A stretch of 64,000 nt of DNA from Candidatus Nanopelagicales bacterium (GCA_018402075.1 JAGYJP010000002.1:1-64000); one strand, 5' to 3'. Positions 42,704 to 53,163 are shown, counted from the first letter of the stretch. The notes: generated by a model from the sequence alone, not told the origin. Numbers and translations are program-made.

Positions 42704-44275
42704 GTGGTAAATCCAAATCCGACAGGTCCCGTTCTGGTCGTTGACTTTGGTGCACAATACGCCCAACTCATTGCCCGTAGGGTTCGCGAAGCACATGTAT
42801 ATTCAGAAATCGTTCCGCATTCCATCACGCCGGCAGAGGTGCTGAGAAAAAAGCCATCGGCCATTATTTTTAGTGGTGGGCCTTCCAGTGTGTACGCCCC
42901 TGAGGCGCCCAGTTTTGATAACTCCATTCTCGACCTGGGAATCCCGGTTTTCGGCATTTGCTATGGCTTCCAACTTATGGCTCAGGCACTTGGCGGTGAA
43001 GTCGCCCGAACAGGCACCAGCGAGTACGGTCGCACCGAACTCAGTGTGCGTGAGTCTGAAATTTTTACTGATGTCCCGGCGGGAGTCTCCGTCTGGATGT
43101 CCCATGGCGATGCCGTTCACAAAGCCCCCGAAAACTTTTATGTATGCGCAGAAAGTCTGGGAGCACCGGTTGCCGCATTTGAAAATGTAACCATGAAGCA
43201 AGCCGGTGTTCAGTTTCACCCTGAGGTTCTTCATTCGGATTATGGTCAAACAGTTTTAACAAACTTCCTATTACGGGTCGCGGGCTGCGAGCCCGGTTGG
43301 ACAATGTCAAATGTCATTGAAGAACAGGTGAATTTAATTTCCCAAACAGTGGGATCATCTCGAGTCATTTGTGGTCTGTCCGGGGGCGTTGACTCTGCGG
43401 TCGCAGCTGCCCTCGTTCACAAAGCGGTGGGCGATCAACTTACCTGCGTCTTTGTTGATCACGGCCTGCTGCGCGCAGGTGAAGCAGAACAGGTCGAGAC
43501 CGATTATGTCGCTGCAACGGGAATCAACCTTGTTGTCGTTGATGCACGTGAAAGATTCCTCACCGCACTTTCGGGCGTAAGTGATCCTGAAACAAAACGC
43601 AAAATCATTGGTCGCGAATTCATTCGAGTTTTTGAAGATGCAGCGTCTGCAGTGGTTGCAGACGCAGGTGCGCACGGTGAGAAGGTGGAATTCCTTGTGC
43701 AAGGAACCCTGTACCCGGATGTTGTTGAATCCGGTGGCGGTTCTGGTACGGCAAACATTAAGAGCCACCACAACGTGGGTGGTTTGCCGGAGGATCTGGA
43801 ATTCACTTTGGTGGAGCCGCTGCGCACGCTATTTAAGGATGAAGTCCGGCAGGTGGGACTTGATTTGGGATTACCCCCGGAGATTGTGTGGCGTCATCCC
43901 TTCCCCGGCCCAGGGCTTGCCATTCGCATTATTGGGGCGGTCGATGAACCACGTCTTGACATACTTCGGCGCGCGGATCTCATTGCGCGCCAAGAACTTA
44001 CGGCTGCTGGCCTTGATCGCGATGTGTGGCAATTCCCGGTTGTGTTACTTGCCGATGTCCGCAGTGTGGGTGTGCAAGGCGATGGTCGCACCTATGGTCA
44101 CCCGATTGTTTTGCGACCGGTTTCAAGTGAAGATGCCATGACCGCTGACTGGTCTCGCCTGCCATACGATTTAATCGCCAAGATCTCCAATCGGATCACC
44201 AACGAGGTCCCCGAAGTCAACCGCGTGACACTGGATGTGACCAGCAAACCGCCGGGGACAATCGAGTGGGAGTAA
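42704..44275 (+). CDS. guaA: GMP synthase (glutamine-hydrolysing)
   Basis: 523 residues. Glutaminase domain: [35 protein letters not shown] with the nucleophilic Cys, GVQFHPEV with the His. ATP-pyrophosphatase domain: [32 protein letters not shown]-terminal dimerisation domain: [14 protein letters not shown] and [12 protein letters not shown]. Completes GMP synthesis started by guaB. Its last codons lie in the first copy of a 33-bp tandem repeat. Confidence 0.97.
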   Translation: MVNPNPTGPVLVVDFGAQYAQLIARRVREAHVYSEIVPHSITPAEVLRKKPSAIIFSGGPSSVYAPEAPSFDNSILDLGIPVFGICYGFQLMAQALGGEVARTGTSEYGRTELSVRESEIFTDVPAGVSVWMSHGDAVHKAPENFYVCAESLGAPVAAFENVTMKQAGVQFHPEVLHSDYGQTVLTNFLLRVAGCEPGWTMSNVIEEQVNLISQTVGSSRVICGLSGGVDSAVAAALVHKAVGDQLTCVFVDHGLLRAGEAEQVETDYVAATGINLVVVDARERFLTALSGVSDPETKRKIIGREFIRVFEDAASAVVADAGAHGEKVEFLVQGTLYPDVVESGGGSGTANIKSHHNVGGLPEDLEFTLVEPLRTLFKDEVRQVGLDLGLPPEIVWRHPFPGPGLAIRIIGAVDEPRLDILRRADLIARQELTAAGLDRDVWQFPVVLLADVRSVGVQGDGRTYGHPIVLRPVSSEDAMTADWSRLPYDLIAKISNRITNEVPEVNRVTLDVTSKPPGTIEWE

Positions 44276-44339
44276 TCCACACGACGTAGCGAGTTCGAGT
44301 GGGAGTAATCCACACGACGTAGCGCGCCCGAGTGGGAGT
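44263..44339. repeat. 33-bp tandem repeat spanning the guaA stop codon, 2.3 copies
   Basis: CGAGTGGGAGTAATCCACAC plus ACGTAGCG-type sequence recurs with 33-base spacing at 44263 and 44296, with a third partial copy (11 bases) at 44329. The first copy contains the guaA stop TAA; the second repeats it in the same frame. Confidence 0.95.
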
Positions 44340-44366
44340 CAGTGATTTCCAAGGTATGGTGCCTAT

Positions 44367-44723
44367 ATGGATCTCGTATTTAATCTGATTGTTGTCCTTC
44401 ATTTTCTCGGTCTGGCCAGTCTGGTTGGTGGCTTCCTCGTGCAAATGAAAAGTTCGGATAAAGGTGTCAACCCGGCCATGTGGCACGGCGCGCTAGTTCA
44501 GTTAGTGACAGGGGTGGCCTTGGTCGGACTGGTGGAAAGTGGAGCCTACGACGGATACGGGGAAATAGATACGGCCAAGATCGGCGTGAAACTAGCATTC
44601 ACCGTGATCATCACCGTGTTGGCTTTCGTGGGCCGCAAAAAGACACCACCGCAGGTTGCTTTTTGGGGAGCCATTGGCGCACTCTCGATTGCAAACATCT
44701 TTATCGCTGTTTTGTGGAGTTAA
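44367..44723 (+). CDS. Small integral membrane protein, family unknown
   Basis: 118 residues with four predicted TM segments: LIVVLHFLGLASLVGGFLV, HGALVQLVTGVALVGLV, KLAFTVIITVLAFVG and FWGAIGALSIANIFIAVLW. No catalytic motif seen. Similar four-helix proteins are widespread in actinobacteria without known role. It starts 27 bases after the 33-bp repeat and ends convergent with, and 10 bases from, the PIG-L gene. Confidence 0.75.
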   Translation: MDLVFNLIVVLHFLGLASLVGGFLVQMKSSDKGVNPAMWHGALVQLVTGVALVGLVESGAYDGYGEIDTAKIGVKLAFTVIITVLAFVGRKKTPPQVAFWGAIGALSIANIFIAVLWS

Positions 44724-44732
44724 ACTCCTGCA

Positions 44733-45452
44733 TTAAGCGGTATTCACCACTTTGAAACTCTCTGCAAGTTGACCCTCGGGTAAACCGGCTTCGGCTGCGG
44801 TTGCGGTCATCCAGTGCCGCACTCGCCCTTCCAGGTCTTCCATGTGGGCGGTTTGTGATTCATGGGCAATCAGTGCTTCGAGTTTATGCGGAAAGAATTG
44901 TGTGACATTTTCATAATGATTCACTTCGGGTGCACCCATGACCCACACTTCATTCACGGTCCACGCATCCAGTCCTTCGTCTTGCAACAGGACGGGGTGA
45001 GCAAATGGGTTACGAGCGTCGGGGTACACCGAGAAGATCGCCGCCTCACCCGCAGCCAAGTGATCGGGGTGTGAGGAGTAAATCCGATTCCAATTGCGCT
45101 CCGGAGATTGCATGAGTACTCGTTGGGGTTTGACTTGACGAATCACCCGACTGATATCTCGCCGAAGATCCTGGGTGACCTGAAGGTCACCGTCTTTGTA
45201 ACCGAGAAAGTGGATATCGGTTACCCCGAGAGCCTTACCCGCCGCGGTTTGTTCCCGGCGACGGATGCTTGGGATCTCACTACGGGGGACATCCCGGTCG
45301 GCGCCGCCGGCATCGCCATCGGTGCAAATGCAGTAGCTCACCGAGATTCCGGATTCGACCCACTTGCGCACGGTGCCACCGGCCCCGAAATCGACATCGT
45401 CCGGATGGGCGGTGACCACGAGAATTCGGTCGATTTTTGACTCAGTTTCCAT
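44733..45452 (-). CDS. PIG-L/LmbE-family deacetylase
   Basis: 239 residues. VTAHPDDVDFGAGGTVRKW is the zinc and catalytic base motif (AHPDD), and YSSHPDHLAAGEA provides the third ligand His. The family removes N-acetyl groups from glucosaminyl substrates: MshB in mycothiol synthesis, Mca in mycothiol conjugate turnover. The closest function cannot be decided from sequence, and no other mycothiol gene is in view. Confidence 0.88.
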   Translation of the reverse strand: METESKIDRILVVTAHPDDVDFGAGGTVRKWVESGISVSYCICTDGDAGGADRDVPRSEIPSIRRREQTAAGKALGVTDIHFLGYKDGDLQVTQDLRRDISRVIRQVKPQRVLMQSPERNWNRIYSSHPDHLAAGEAAIFSVYPDARNPFAHPVLLQDEGLDAWTVNEVWVMGAPEVNHYENVTQFFPHKLEALIAHESQTAHMEDLEGRVRHWMTATAAEAGLPEGQLAESFKVVNTA

Positions 45453-45560
45453 CTGATTCCCTCATAAAAAGGCCCCGTGAGGGCTAAAAATGTGAATTAC
45501 ATTGATGTGAGTTGCCGTGGGGAGTAGTCACACCTGTCACTTTCGTGTCAGAGTAGGGAC

Positions 45561-47615
45561 GTGCTTCCCCACAACAGAGGGCATTTTGCCCTGCCCGGCT
45601 CCCGCGTGCGCGCAGGTGGTGCCGGTCGTCTCGGCAATCGTGCCCTAACGGGTTCGCTTGGGCGGATATTTGTGGGAGCCATCAGTTTCGTTTCCATCAC
45701 CGCATTGATTCTGGGATTGGCTCCTGCCTCCGTGGGTAATAGCAGCGGATGGACATCAACGTCATGGACGGGTGTGCGTGCGGGAGCACCGGAACCTGGT
45801 GTAGGTCTTCCATCCGCGCCGGTGCCACCGGGTGCGCCCGTTGCACTCCCACCAGAAATGGATGCCCCACCCGAATATGAAGGTCAAGCGCAGTGTGACC
45901 CTTCTCCCAAACCGGGTACACAGAAACTTGCTGACTACATCCAAACTGTCTACGGCAAACAGGAAACCGTATGGATTCCCCGCGGTTGCGATGTCGGTGG
46001 TCAAAGTGAGCATAAAGAAGGCCGAGCCGTTGACTGGATGGTCGACGTTCGCGATGCACAGGATCGCGCAAATGCAGAAGCTTTCTTGAATTGGATGCTC
46101 GGACCAGATCAATTTGGCGTGGAGTACGGCAATGCAATTCGACTCGGCATCATGTACATCGGTTGGAATGATCGAATCTGGCGTGGCTATGACATCAAGC
46201 GCGGCTGGACCGAACTTAAAGGTTGCTTTTCCAAGCCTGAAAAAAGTTCAGATAACTACTGCCACCGAAATCACATTCATATTTCGCTCACCTGGGATGG
46301 CGCATCTGGTCGAACATCATTCTGGGATGGCACACCGCTCAGTGCTCCATTTTGTCCCCGAAGCAGGTCAACCGCGGGACCTGCTCCTGCTACCCGCGCA
46401 GCAGGTGTTGTGGGCATTGGTCAATTCCGAGTTCTAGGAACGCGCAGTGGCCTGGGTGTGGAGGCACGTTGCCGGCTACAGCAGGATCGATGGAAAGGTG
46501 ACAGTCGTCGACTCTTCGCCAAGGTGACCGGTCAAGGTGGTGTACCAGAGACAGGTGTCGCGGCGGTGCTCGTGCGCATCACTGCCCTTGGCAACAACGC
46601 TCCAACAACCATTCGTGCATGGGCGCCAGGATCTAGTTCGAGTGCTCCGGTTGTGAAGGCACCCATGAATTCAGATTCCAGTGGAGACGCGATAGTTCCG
46701 GTGGCTTCCAATGGCACCATTGCTATCGCAACCATTGCGGGCGCCACCGACATCACCGTCGATGTTTTGGGTTATTACCCCGATGGTGGAGAAGTGGAGA
46801 ACAAGGCCGAGGTAGTAAGCGACACATTGGTGGCACCACTTTCCGAATTCGAACCGACCGCTCCAGCCCCCGCACCGGTACCTGCACCTGCGGCGCCCGA
46901 AGTTGTGGAAGTCAGCCCCGACGGTGACCGATTCGTGGGGATTGGATCGGAGTTGGGTTATGAATCAGTGACCCAGGGGGCTCTGCAACCCGGAGAGGTT
47001 CGCACGGTGACATTGACCGGCCTTCCCGCTGCAGCCACCTCGGCACTGGTCACCCTCACCACCAGCGAAGCAACCAAGAAGGGCAAGTTGCGCATTGGCC
47101 AAATCGGTGAAAAAGTAAATGCCGCCAAAGTCAAGTTGCGCAAAAACAAGACGCGAACCTCGATCCTGGTTGTACCGGTGTCAGGAGGAACAGTTCAGAT
47201 AGCTGCATCTAAAAAGCCTTCAGTGCAAGTGAAGGTAGAGATCCTGGGTTACCAAGCGGGGACAGGTGCGCTGAAAGCACGCGGCATGTCAGCCAAACGT
47301 CTCATTCGGACCAAACTTGATGCCACGGAAGTGAAATTGGTCAGGGCAACCGGTGTGGGCTCTGTTCCCAAGAAGCTAAAGAAGGTTGCCGGGGTCATTC
47401 TTCGAGTCACCACCAAGGGCAAAGGTGCCGAAGGCAGGGTGGCCGCATATGCGGTGGGTGGCGCCGATCGAGGAACTCGATCAGCATATGTCGGTGCTGA
47501 AGGGAAAAACGTGTCGATTGTCGTGGCTGAAGTTGGAGACAAAGGATTGGTCGCATTGGCATCAAATGTTCCCACCCGAGCAACTATTCAGGTGATCGGG
47601 TTCATCCGTCGCTAG
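45561..47615 (+). CDS. Secreted peptidase-like protein with beta-rich wall-associated repeats
   Basis: 684 residues from GTG. An N-terminal basic tail precedes a TM/signal segment (RIFVGAISFVSITALILGLA, residues ~33-53), then a Pro-rich linker. Residues ~110-260 resemble D,D-peptidase/ARB_07466-like domains: KLADYIQTVYG, QSEHKEGRAVDWMVD and CHRNHIHIS give a His/Asp/His zinc set. From ~290 there are at least three beta-domains of the actinobacterial surface type, each ending in a ITVDVLGYYPDG or VKVEILGYQ-like strand; PAPAPVPAPAAP separates two. Probable cell-wall hydrolase or binding protein (inference). Confidence 0.75.
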   Translation: MLPHNRGHFALPGSRVRAGGAGRLGNRALTGSLGRIFVGAISFVSITALILGLAPASVGNSSGWTSTSWTGVRAGAPEPGVGLPSAPVPPGAPVALPPEMDAPPEYEGQAQCDPSPKPGTQKLADYIQTVYGKQETVWIPRGCDVGGQSEHKEGRAVDWMVDVRDAQDRANAEAFLNWMLGPDQFGVEYGNAIRLGIMYIGWNDRIWRGYDIKRGWTELKGCFSKPEKSSDNYCHRNHIHISLTWDGASGRTSFWDGTPLSAPFCPRSRSTAGPAPATRAAGVVGIGQFRVLGTRSGLGVEARCRLQQDRWKGDSRRLFAKVTGQGGVPETGVAAVLVRITALGNNAPTTIRAWAPGSSSSAPVVKAPMNSDSSGDAIVPVASNGTIAIATIAGATDITVDVLGYYPDGGEVENKAEVVSDTLVAPLSEFEPTAPAPAPVPAPAAPEVVEVSPDGDRFVGIGSELGYESVTQGALQPGEVRTVTLTGLPAAATSALVTLTTSEATKKGKLRIGQIGEKVNAAKVKLRKNKTRTSILVVPVSGGTVQIAASKKPSVQVKVEILGYQAGTGALKARGMSAKRLIRTKLDATEVKLVRATGVGSVPKKLKKVAGVILRVTTKGKGAEGRVAAYAVGGADRGTRSAYVGAEGKNVSIVVAEVGDKGLVALASNVPTRATIQVIGFIRR

Positions 47616-47664
47616 TCGGATTTGGCTCCTGACCTCTCGTGCTGGCGTCGACACTTAGACTGCC

Positions 47665-49935
47665 ATGGTGTTTGAGACTCCAGCAGCCATGCAAATAGAT
47701 GGCAATCGCCTCGATGAACTGGTGGCGGACCTCAACCCAGCACAGCGTGAGGCAGTTGCGCATCGGGGAACGCCTTTGTTGATCGTTGCGGGTGCAGGCT
47801 CAGGCAAAACACGAGTTCTCACTCGGCGAATCGCCCACCTGTTAGCCAGTGGCGCGGCTCATCCAGGGCAGATACTGGCAATTACTTTCACCAACAAGGC
47901 AGCAGCTGAAATGCGCGAGCGCGTTGTCGAAATTGTCGGCCTCAGCGCACGCAGCATGTGGGTATCCACCTTTCACAGCGCTTGCGTTCGCATTCTCCGA
48001 TCGGAGTCTCATCGACTCGGAATAAAAAGCACTTTCACTATTTACGACACCGCCGATTCACTGCGCCTGATTACCCTGATCCTTCGCGATCTCAATATTG
48101 ATGCCAAGACAACGCGACCACGAGCAATTCTCAGTCGGATATCTGCCGCCAAAAACGAACTCCAAGATCAGGAATCCTTCGCTGCGAGTGCAGAGAGCGA
48201 TCTGGACAAGATTGTGGCGGAGATCTACCGCGAATATCAATCTCGTTTGACACTTGCTAATGCTTTTGATTTTGATGACCTGATCGGAACAACGGTAGCT
48301 TTGCTTCAACTTTTCCCCGAAGTAGCAAATCACTACCGGCGCATGTTTCGATTTATTCTGGTCGACGAATATCAAGACACCAACCATGCCCAATACATGT
48401 TGATCAAGGAATTAGTCGGCCCTGAAGATGGAGAAATTCCAGCGGGCGAGTTGTGCGTGGTCGGAGATGCCGACCAATCCATTTACGCATTCCGTGGTGC
48501 GAGTATTCGCAATATCGAAGAGTTTGAGCGCGATTACCCCAATGCTCGCACCATTTTATTGGAGCAGAATTATCGATCCACTCAAACAATTCTGTCCGCA
48601 GCGAATGCTGTAATTGCTAAGAATGCATCACGTCGTGCCAAGAATCTCTGGACGGATTCCGGTGACGGCGAGCAAATCGTTGCCTATGTCGGTGATGACG
48701 AACACGATGAAGCCTCATTTATTGCCAGAGAGATTGATCGCCTCTCGGACGCGGCTATTTCTCGTCCCGGCGACACAGCCATCTTCTACCGCACCAATGC
48801 TCAATCACGTGCTGTTGAAGATATTTTTATTCGTACTGGGATGCCCTACAAGGTCATTGGGGGTGTTCGCTTTTATGAACGCAAAGAGGTTCGTGACGTT
48901 CTTGCCTATTTGCGTTCAATTGTTAATCCGGCTGATGAAATCTCCATGCGGCGAATACTGAACACTCCCAAGCGAGGGATCGGGGAACGCGCCGAGGCAA
49001 TGATTGGCGCATTCGCAGACCGTGAGCGAATGTCATTCTTTGATGCTCTTGTCCGTGCAGAGCAAGCACCCGGACTGGCAACGCGATCGCTCACTGCAAT
49101 TAAATCTTTCGTTGCTTTGATGCAGGAATTGCAGACTCTGAATGAATCTGGTGCAGCACCCGCCGTCATGGTGCAGGCTGTTGTGGAACACAGTGGAATG
49201 CTGGAGGAACTTCGCAAATCCATTGACTTACAGGATGAAGGCCGCATTGAAAACCTTGCGGAACTCGAATCTGTCGCTGCCGGGTATTCCGCAGATAACC
49301 CTGAAGGCACGCTCCTTGATTTCCTGGAACAGGTTGCCCTTGTGGCAGATGCAGATGAAATCCCCGAAGGCGAAGATCATGGTGGTGTGGTGACCCTGAT
49401 GACACTGCATACCGCCAAGGGGTTGGAGTTCCCCACGGTATTTCTCACCGGCATGGAGGAAGGAGTCTTTCCCCATGCGCGCTCATTCTCTGACTCTAAG
49501 GAACTTGAAGAGGAACGTCGATTGGCCTATGTCGGCATTACGCGCGCACGCGAACGTCTCTATGTCACTCGATCACTCATGCGCTCCGCGTGGGGTAGTC
49601 CCTCTTACAACCCCGAAAGCCGATTCCTCAATGAAATTCCTGAGCACGTGATTCGCTGGGAACGCGAAGCACCTGCCAATTCCATGGTGTCATCGGGTGT
49701 TACAGAGTTTGGCTCAAGTTCGACTTTCGGCTCAGGAGTTCAGCGTGGCGGCCGAAAATTGGAATCACAAGTGATTGCCCTCAACGTTGGCGATCGCGTG
49801 ACTCACGAAAAATTTGGACTAGGTACTGTGACCGAAACAGGCGGCACAGGAGACAAAGCGGACGCCACCATTGATTTCGGCAGTGCTGGTGTCAAGAGAT
49901 TGCTATTGCGTTACGCGCCTGTTGAGAAGCTTTAG
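47665..49935 (+). CDS. pcrA: ATP-dependent DNA helicase PcrA/UvrD
   Basis: 756 residues, SF1A helicase. Motif Q LNPAQREAV, I AGAGSGKTRVLTRRI, Ia TFTNKAAAEMRERV, II VDEYQDTN, III VGDADQSIYAFRGA, IV LEQNYRST, V MTLHTAKGLEF, VI YVGITRARE. The C-terminal Tudor-like fold (VGDRVTHEKFGLGTVT) is that of PcrA and binds RNA polymerase. Overlaps the convergent malic enzyme gene by 4 bases. Confidence 0.96.
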   Translation: MVFETPAAMQIDGNRLDELVADLNPAQREAVAHRGTPLLIVAGAGSGKTRVLTRRIAHLLASGAAHPGQILAITFTNKAAAEMRERVVEIVGLSARSMWVSTFHSACVRILRSESHRLGIKSTFTIYDTADSLRLITLILRDLNIDAKTTRPRAILSRISAAKNELQDQESFAASAESDLDKIVAEIYREYQSRLTLANAFDFDDLIGTTVALLQLFPEVANHYRRMFRFILVDEYQDTNHAQYMLIKELVGPEDGEIPAGELCVVGDADQSIYAFRGASIRNIEEFERDYPNARTILLEQNYRSTQTILSAANAVIAKNASRRAKNLWTDSGDGEQIVAYVGDDEHDEASFIAREIDRLSDAAISRPGDTAIFYRTNAQSRAVEDIFIRTGMPYKVIGGVRFYERKEVRDVLAYLRSIVNPADEISMRRILNTPKRGIGERAEAMIGAFADRERMSFFDALVRAEQAPGLATRSLTAIKSFVALMQELQTLNESGAAPAVMVQAVVEHSGMLEELRKSIDLQDEGRIENLAELESVAAGYSADNPEGTLLDFLEQVALVADADEIPEGEDHGGVVTLMTLHTAKGLEFPTVFLTGMEEGVFPHARSFSDSKELEEERRLAYVGITRARERLYVTRSLMRSAWGSPSYNPESRFLNEIPEHVIRWEREAPANSMVSSGVTEFGSSSTFGSGVQRGGRKLESQVIALNVGDRVTHEKFGLGTVTETGGTGDKADATIDFGSAGVKRLLLRYAPVEKL

Positions 49936-51329
49936 CGCCCCACCGATCGGGTTTTTCCACCAGTCGCAATGACTGCATTAGCCACAGCAGGTGCAACCGA
50001 TGAATCGAAGACACTGGGAACGATATACACGGGGGAGAGGGCATCAGGGGTCACGCAGTTGGCAATTGCTTCGGCAGAAGCGACAAGAACTTCCTGGGTT
50101 ATTTTGACTGCGCCACTGTCAAGAAGACCTCTGAAGATTCCGGGGAAAGCCAGAACATTGTTGATCTGATTGGGGTAATCACTGCGGCCGGTCGCCACAA
50201 CCTTGGCCACCTTTGCTGCTTCAACGGGGTTCACCTCAGGGTCAGGGTTGGACAGAGCAAAAACAATGGGGTCGGTTGCCATGGTTGCAATGTCCTGGGC
50301 ATCAATGAGATTTGGTTGAGAAACGCCAATAAAGACATCGGCACCGGCCAAAGCTTCTTTGAGTGTTCCTTCAAAGCCGGCAAGGTTTGTGCGCGTTGCC
50401 AGTTCAGCCCGTGATGGATCAAGATCACTGCGTTTGGTGGAGACAGCACCCTTGGAGTCATAAAGCATGATGTTTTTCAATCCTGCGAACATCAATAACT
50501 CGGCAACCGCGGCGCCGGCCGCGCCCGCGCCAGACATCACGACATTAAGGTTGGCAAATTCTTTGTTGACAAGTTTGCTGGCATTGATCAAGGCGGCAAG
50601 AACAACAACCGCGGTTCCATGTTGATCATCGTGGAAAACGGGGATATTGAGTTTCTCGCGAAGTTTCTTCTCAATCTCGAAACAACGAGGGGCTGAAATA
50701 TCCTCAAGATTAATCCCGCCAAATCCAGGGGCGATTAATTCCACGGTTCGCACGATTTCATCGACATCTTGCGTATCAAGACAGATGGGCCACGCATCAA
50801 CGTCGGCGAACTTCTTAAATAATGCAGCCTTACCTTCCATGACAGGCATGGCAGCTTCCGGGCCAATATTGCCTAAACCGAGCACGGCGGAACCGTCAGA
50901 AACAACGGCAACCGTGTTGCGCTTGATGGTGAGATTGCGGGCATCGGCAGGGTTCTCGGCAATTGCCATGCAGACCCGAGCGACTCCCGGGGTATAGGCG
51001 CGAGCCAAGTCCGTGCGGTTGCGCAACGGGACTTTGAGGGCAATTCCAATTTTGCCGCCAAGGTGAATCAAGAAGACGGAGTCGCTGATTTTCTCCACCG
51101 AGCAACCTTCAATGCCATTGAGAACGGTGCGAATCTCGTCAGCATGCTGCGGGTCACGTGCCATGGCGCTGAGGTCCACGACCGTCATGTCGTGGCCGGG
51201 TTCTGTGACATCGAGGCCGGTAATTACTGCACCCGTTTCGGAGACTGCAGTGAGGATCGCGCCTGAAGCATGTACCTCCGGGGTGACGTTCATTCGGATA
51301 ATGATCGAATAGCCGGATCCTTGAGTCAT
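49932..51329 (-). CDS. NAD(P)-dependent malic enzyme with N-terminal ACT-like domain
   Basis: 465 residues. Residues ~1-90 form an ACT-like regulatory domain. Then NRTDLARAYTPGVARVC (substrate Tyr), TVAVVSDGSAVLGLGNIGP, EDISAPRCFEIE (metal), HDDQHGTAVVVLAAL, MSGAGAAGAAVAEL (NAD fold) and FALSNPDPEVNP. Oxidatively decarboxylates malate to pyruvate. ACT-fused malic enzymes are usual in actinobacteria. Divergent from the B12-binding gene. Confidence 0.95.
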   Translation of the reverse strand: MTQGSGYSIIIRMNVTPEVHASGAILTAVSETGAVITGLDVTEPGHDMTVVDLSAMARDPQHADEIRTVLNGIEGCSVEKISDSVFLIHLGGKIGIALKVPLRNRTDLARAYTPGVARVCMAIAENPADARNLTIKRNTVAVVSDGSAVLGLGNIGPEAAMPVMEGKAALFKKFADVDAWPICLDTQDVDEIVRTVELIAPGFGGINLEDISAPRCFEIEKKLREKLNIPVFHDDQHGTAVVVLAALINASKLVNKEFANLNVVMSGAGAAGAAVAELLMFAGLKNIMLYDSKGAVSTKRSDLDPSRAELATRTNLAGFEGTLKEALAGADVFIGVSQPNLIDAQDIATMATDPIVFALSNPDPEVNPVEAAKVAKVVATGRSDYPNQINNVLAFPGIFRGLLDSGAVKITQEVLVASAEAIANCVTPDALSPVYIVPSVFDSSVAPAVANAVIATGGKTRSVGR

Positions 51330-51387
51330 GGCTAAACCTTAGACCCCTTGATTCATGAAGAAAAAATGATTCGAGTAGCCTGTCGCT

Positions 51388-51804
51388 ATGTCTGATGCGA
51401 CCCGTCCCATTCGGGTAGTTATTGCGAAGCCTGGCCTTGATGGACACGATCGAGGTGCCAAAGTTATAGCTCGAGCGTTGCGTGATGCAGGCTTCGAAGT
51501 GATCTACACAGGGCTGCACCAAACTCCCGCAGCGATAGTCGACGCCGCCGTCCAAGAAGACGCAGACGTTATCGGGGTGTCGATTCTTTCTGGAGCGCAT
51601 CTCACTCTTTTTGCCGAAATTATGAACAAACTCAAGGAACTCGAAGTCACCGATATCACCGTTTTTGGCGGAGGAATCATTCCTGACGGTGATATCCCAG
51701 AATTGAAGGCATTGGGAGTTGCGGAGATTTTCACACCCGGGACACCGACGGCGACTGTTGTTGACTGGGTTAATACACATGTCCGTCCCCTGAACGTGGG
51801 CTAA
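51388..51804 (+). CDS. B12-binding small subunit of an acyl-CoA mutase
   Basis: 138 residues: [22 protein letters not shown] (DxHxxG with the cobalt-ligating His), [13 protein letters not shown] (SxL) and [13 protein letters not shown] (GG). This is the stand-alone cobalamin domain of methylmalonyl-, isobutyryl- or 2-hydroxyisobutyryl-CoA mutases. The large catalytic subunit is not in the window. The succinyl-CoA synthetase genes downstream suggest, but do not show, a methylmalonyl to succinyl-CoA route. Confidence 0.9.
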   Translation: MSDATRPIRVVIAKPGLDGHDRGAKVIARALRDAGFEVIYTGLHQTPAAIVDAAVQEDADVIGVSILSGAHLTLFAEIMNKLKELEVTDITVFGGGIIPDGDIPELKALGVAEIFTPGTPTATVVDWVNTHVRPLNVG

Positions 51805-51828
51805 TTCCATGCGTCCCCTGAACGTGGG
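51784..51828. repeat. 17-bp direct repeat around the mutase-subunit stop, 28-bp period
   Basis: CGTCCCCTGAACGTGGG is at 51784 (last codons RPLNVG) and again at 51812, after CTAATTCCATG. The stop codon lies between the copies. Confidence 0.93.
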
Positions 51829-51899
51829 GCGAAGATCACATCTAGTCGATTAGTTCTGAAGATCTCGTCCGGCTAGGCTTTGACCCCGTCAAGTTAAAG

Positions 51900-51939
51900 T
51901 ACAACAAGTTTGACTACAACAAGTTTGACTACAACAAGA
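51900..51939. repeat. 15-bp tandem repeat before sucC, 2.7 copies
   Basis: TACAACAAGTTTGAC occurs at 51900 and 51915, with TACAACAAGA following at 51930. It lies 47-86 bases upstream of sucC. Confidence 0.93.
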
Positions 51940-51952
51940 TTGTCCCGACAAT
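51939..51952. promoter_or_regulatory. Inverted repeat upstream of sucC
   Basis: ATTGTC, two bases, GACAAT: a 6-bp perfect inverted repeat directly after the 15-bp repeats and 34 bases before sucC. A regulator site is possible; no known consensus is claimed. Confidence 0.35.
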
Positions 51953-51985
51953 GAGCATTTGTTCGTCCCTTAACGAGGAGTTCGC

Positions 51986-53161
51986 GTGGATCTGTACGAA
52001 TATCAAGCTAAACAACTATTCGGCAAACATGATCTTCCCATCACAGCTGGCGACGTCTGCGAAACCGTAGACGCTGCTGTTGCCATGTCGGAGTCCATTG
52101 GTGCGCCCGTGGTGGTTAAAGCCCAGGTGAAAACGGGAGGGCGTGGCAAAGCAGGTGGCGTGAAGTTGGCCAAGGATCCAGCGGAAACCCGCGAGGTTGC
52201 GCAAGCGATTCTGGGCATGGACATCAAGGGACACACGGTTCACAAGGTTTTGGTGGCCCATGCGGCAGATATCGCTGAGGAGTATTACGTCTCTTTCCTT
52301 CTGGATCGCGCCAATCGTGCTTTTCTGGCCATGGCGAGCGTGGAAGGCGGCGTAGAAATTGAAGAAGTTGCAGCAAATAACCCTGATGCTCTGGCCAAGA
52401 TCCGCATTGACGCTCTCGAAGGTGTTTCACCTGCCAAAGCCCGAGAGATCGCCGCTGCGGCAAAGTTTGACGAAGCTATCCAAGGTCAGGTCGCTGACAT
52501 CCTGACCACATTGTGGGAAATCATGGTGCGCGAAGATGCCACGCTCGTGGAAGTAAACCCTCTCGTGCTGACGCCGACAGGTGAAGTAATTGCCCTCGAC
52601 GGCAAAGTCACCATCGATGACAATGCAGCCTTCCGGCAACCAGGTCACGCCGACTTTGTGGATCAGGGAATTGACCCCATTGAGGCGCGCGCGAAGAGCC
52701 TCGATCTTAATTATGTGAAACTCGATGGCGATGTCGGAATCGTGGGGAATGGTGCGGGACTGGTCATGAGCACCCTTGATGTCGTTGCATATGCAGGGGA
52801 GGAATTCGGCGGAATCAAACCGGCAAACTTCCTGGACATTGGTGGTGGAGCTTCTGCTGAGGTCATGGCGAATGGTCTCGACATTGTTCTTAATGACCCA
52901 GACGTGCAGGCAGTGTTTGTCAATATCTTTGGCGGTATCACTGCCTGCGATTCAGTTGCTAATGGAATCCTCCAGGCACTTGAGCAATTGGGCGACAAAG
53001 TGACCAAACCCATTGTGTGTCGCATTGATGGCAACAATGCGGTTGAGGGCCGAAAGATTCTGACCGATGCCAATCATCAACTCGTTGAACTTGTCGACAC
53101 CATGGATGCTGCCGCTCGCAGAGTTGCTGAGCTCGCGGCTTCGCGTAAAGGAGCGAAATAA
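51986..53161 (+). CDS. sucC: Succinyl-CoA synthetase beta subunit
   Basis: 391 residues, ATP-grasp. [66 protein letters not shown] and [12 protein letters not shown] are conserved. GTG start with GAGGAG site. With sucD it converts succinyl-CoA to succinate with substrate-level phosphorylation. sucD follows after 2 bases. Confidence 0.97.
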   Translation: MDLYEYQAKQLFGKHDLPITAGDVCETVDAAVAMSESIGAPVVVKAQVKTGGRGKAGGVKLAKDPAETREVAQAILGMDIKGHTVHKVLVAHAADIAEEYYVSFLLDRANRAFLAMASVEGGVEIEEVAANNPDALAKIRIDALEGVSPAKAREIAAAAKFDEAIQGQVADILTTLWEIMVREDATLVEVNPLVLTPTGEVIALDGKVTIDDNAAFRQPGHADFVDQGIDPIEARAKSLDLNYVKLDGDVGIVGNGAGLVMSTLDVVAYAGEEFGGIKPANFLDIGGGASAEVMANGLDIVLNDPDVQAVFVNIFGGITACDSVANGILQALEQLGDKVTKPIVCRIDGNNAVEGRKILTDANHQLVELVDTMDAAARRVAELAASRKGAK

Positions 53162-53163
53162 CA

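Noticed and set aside
44717..44735. Inverted sequence GGAGTTAAACTCC as a terminator between two convergent genes
   Set aside because: The centre leaves a one-base loop, so it cannot fold as a hairpin.
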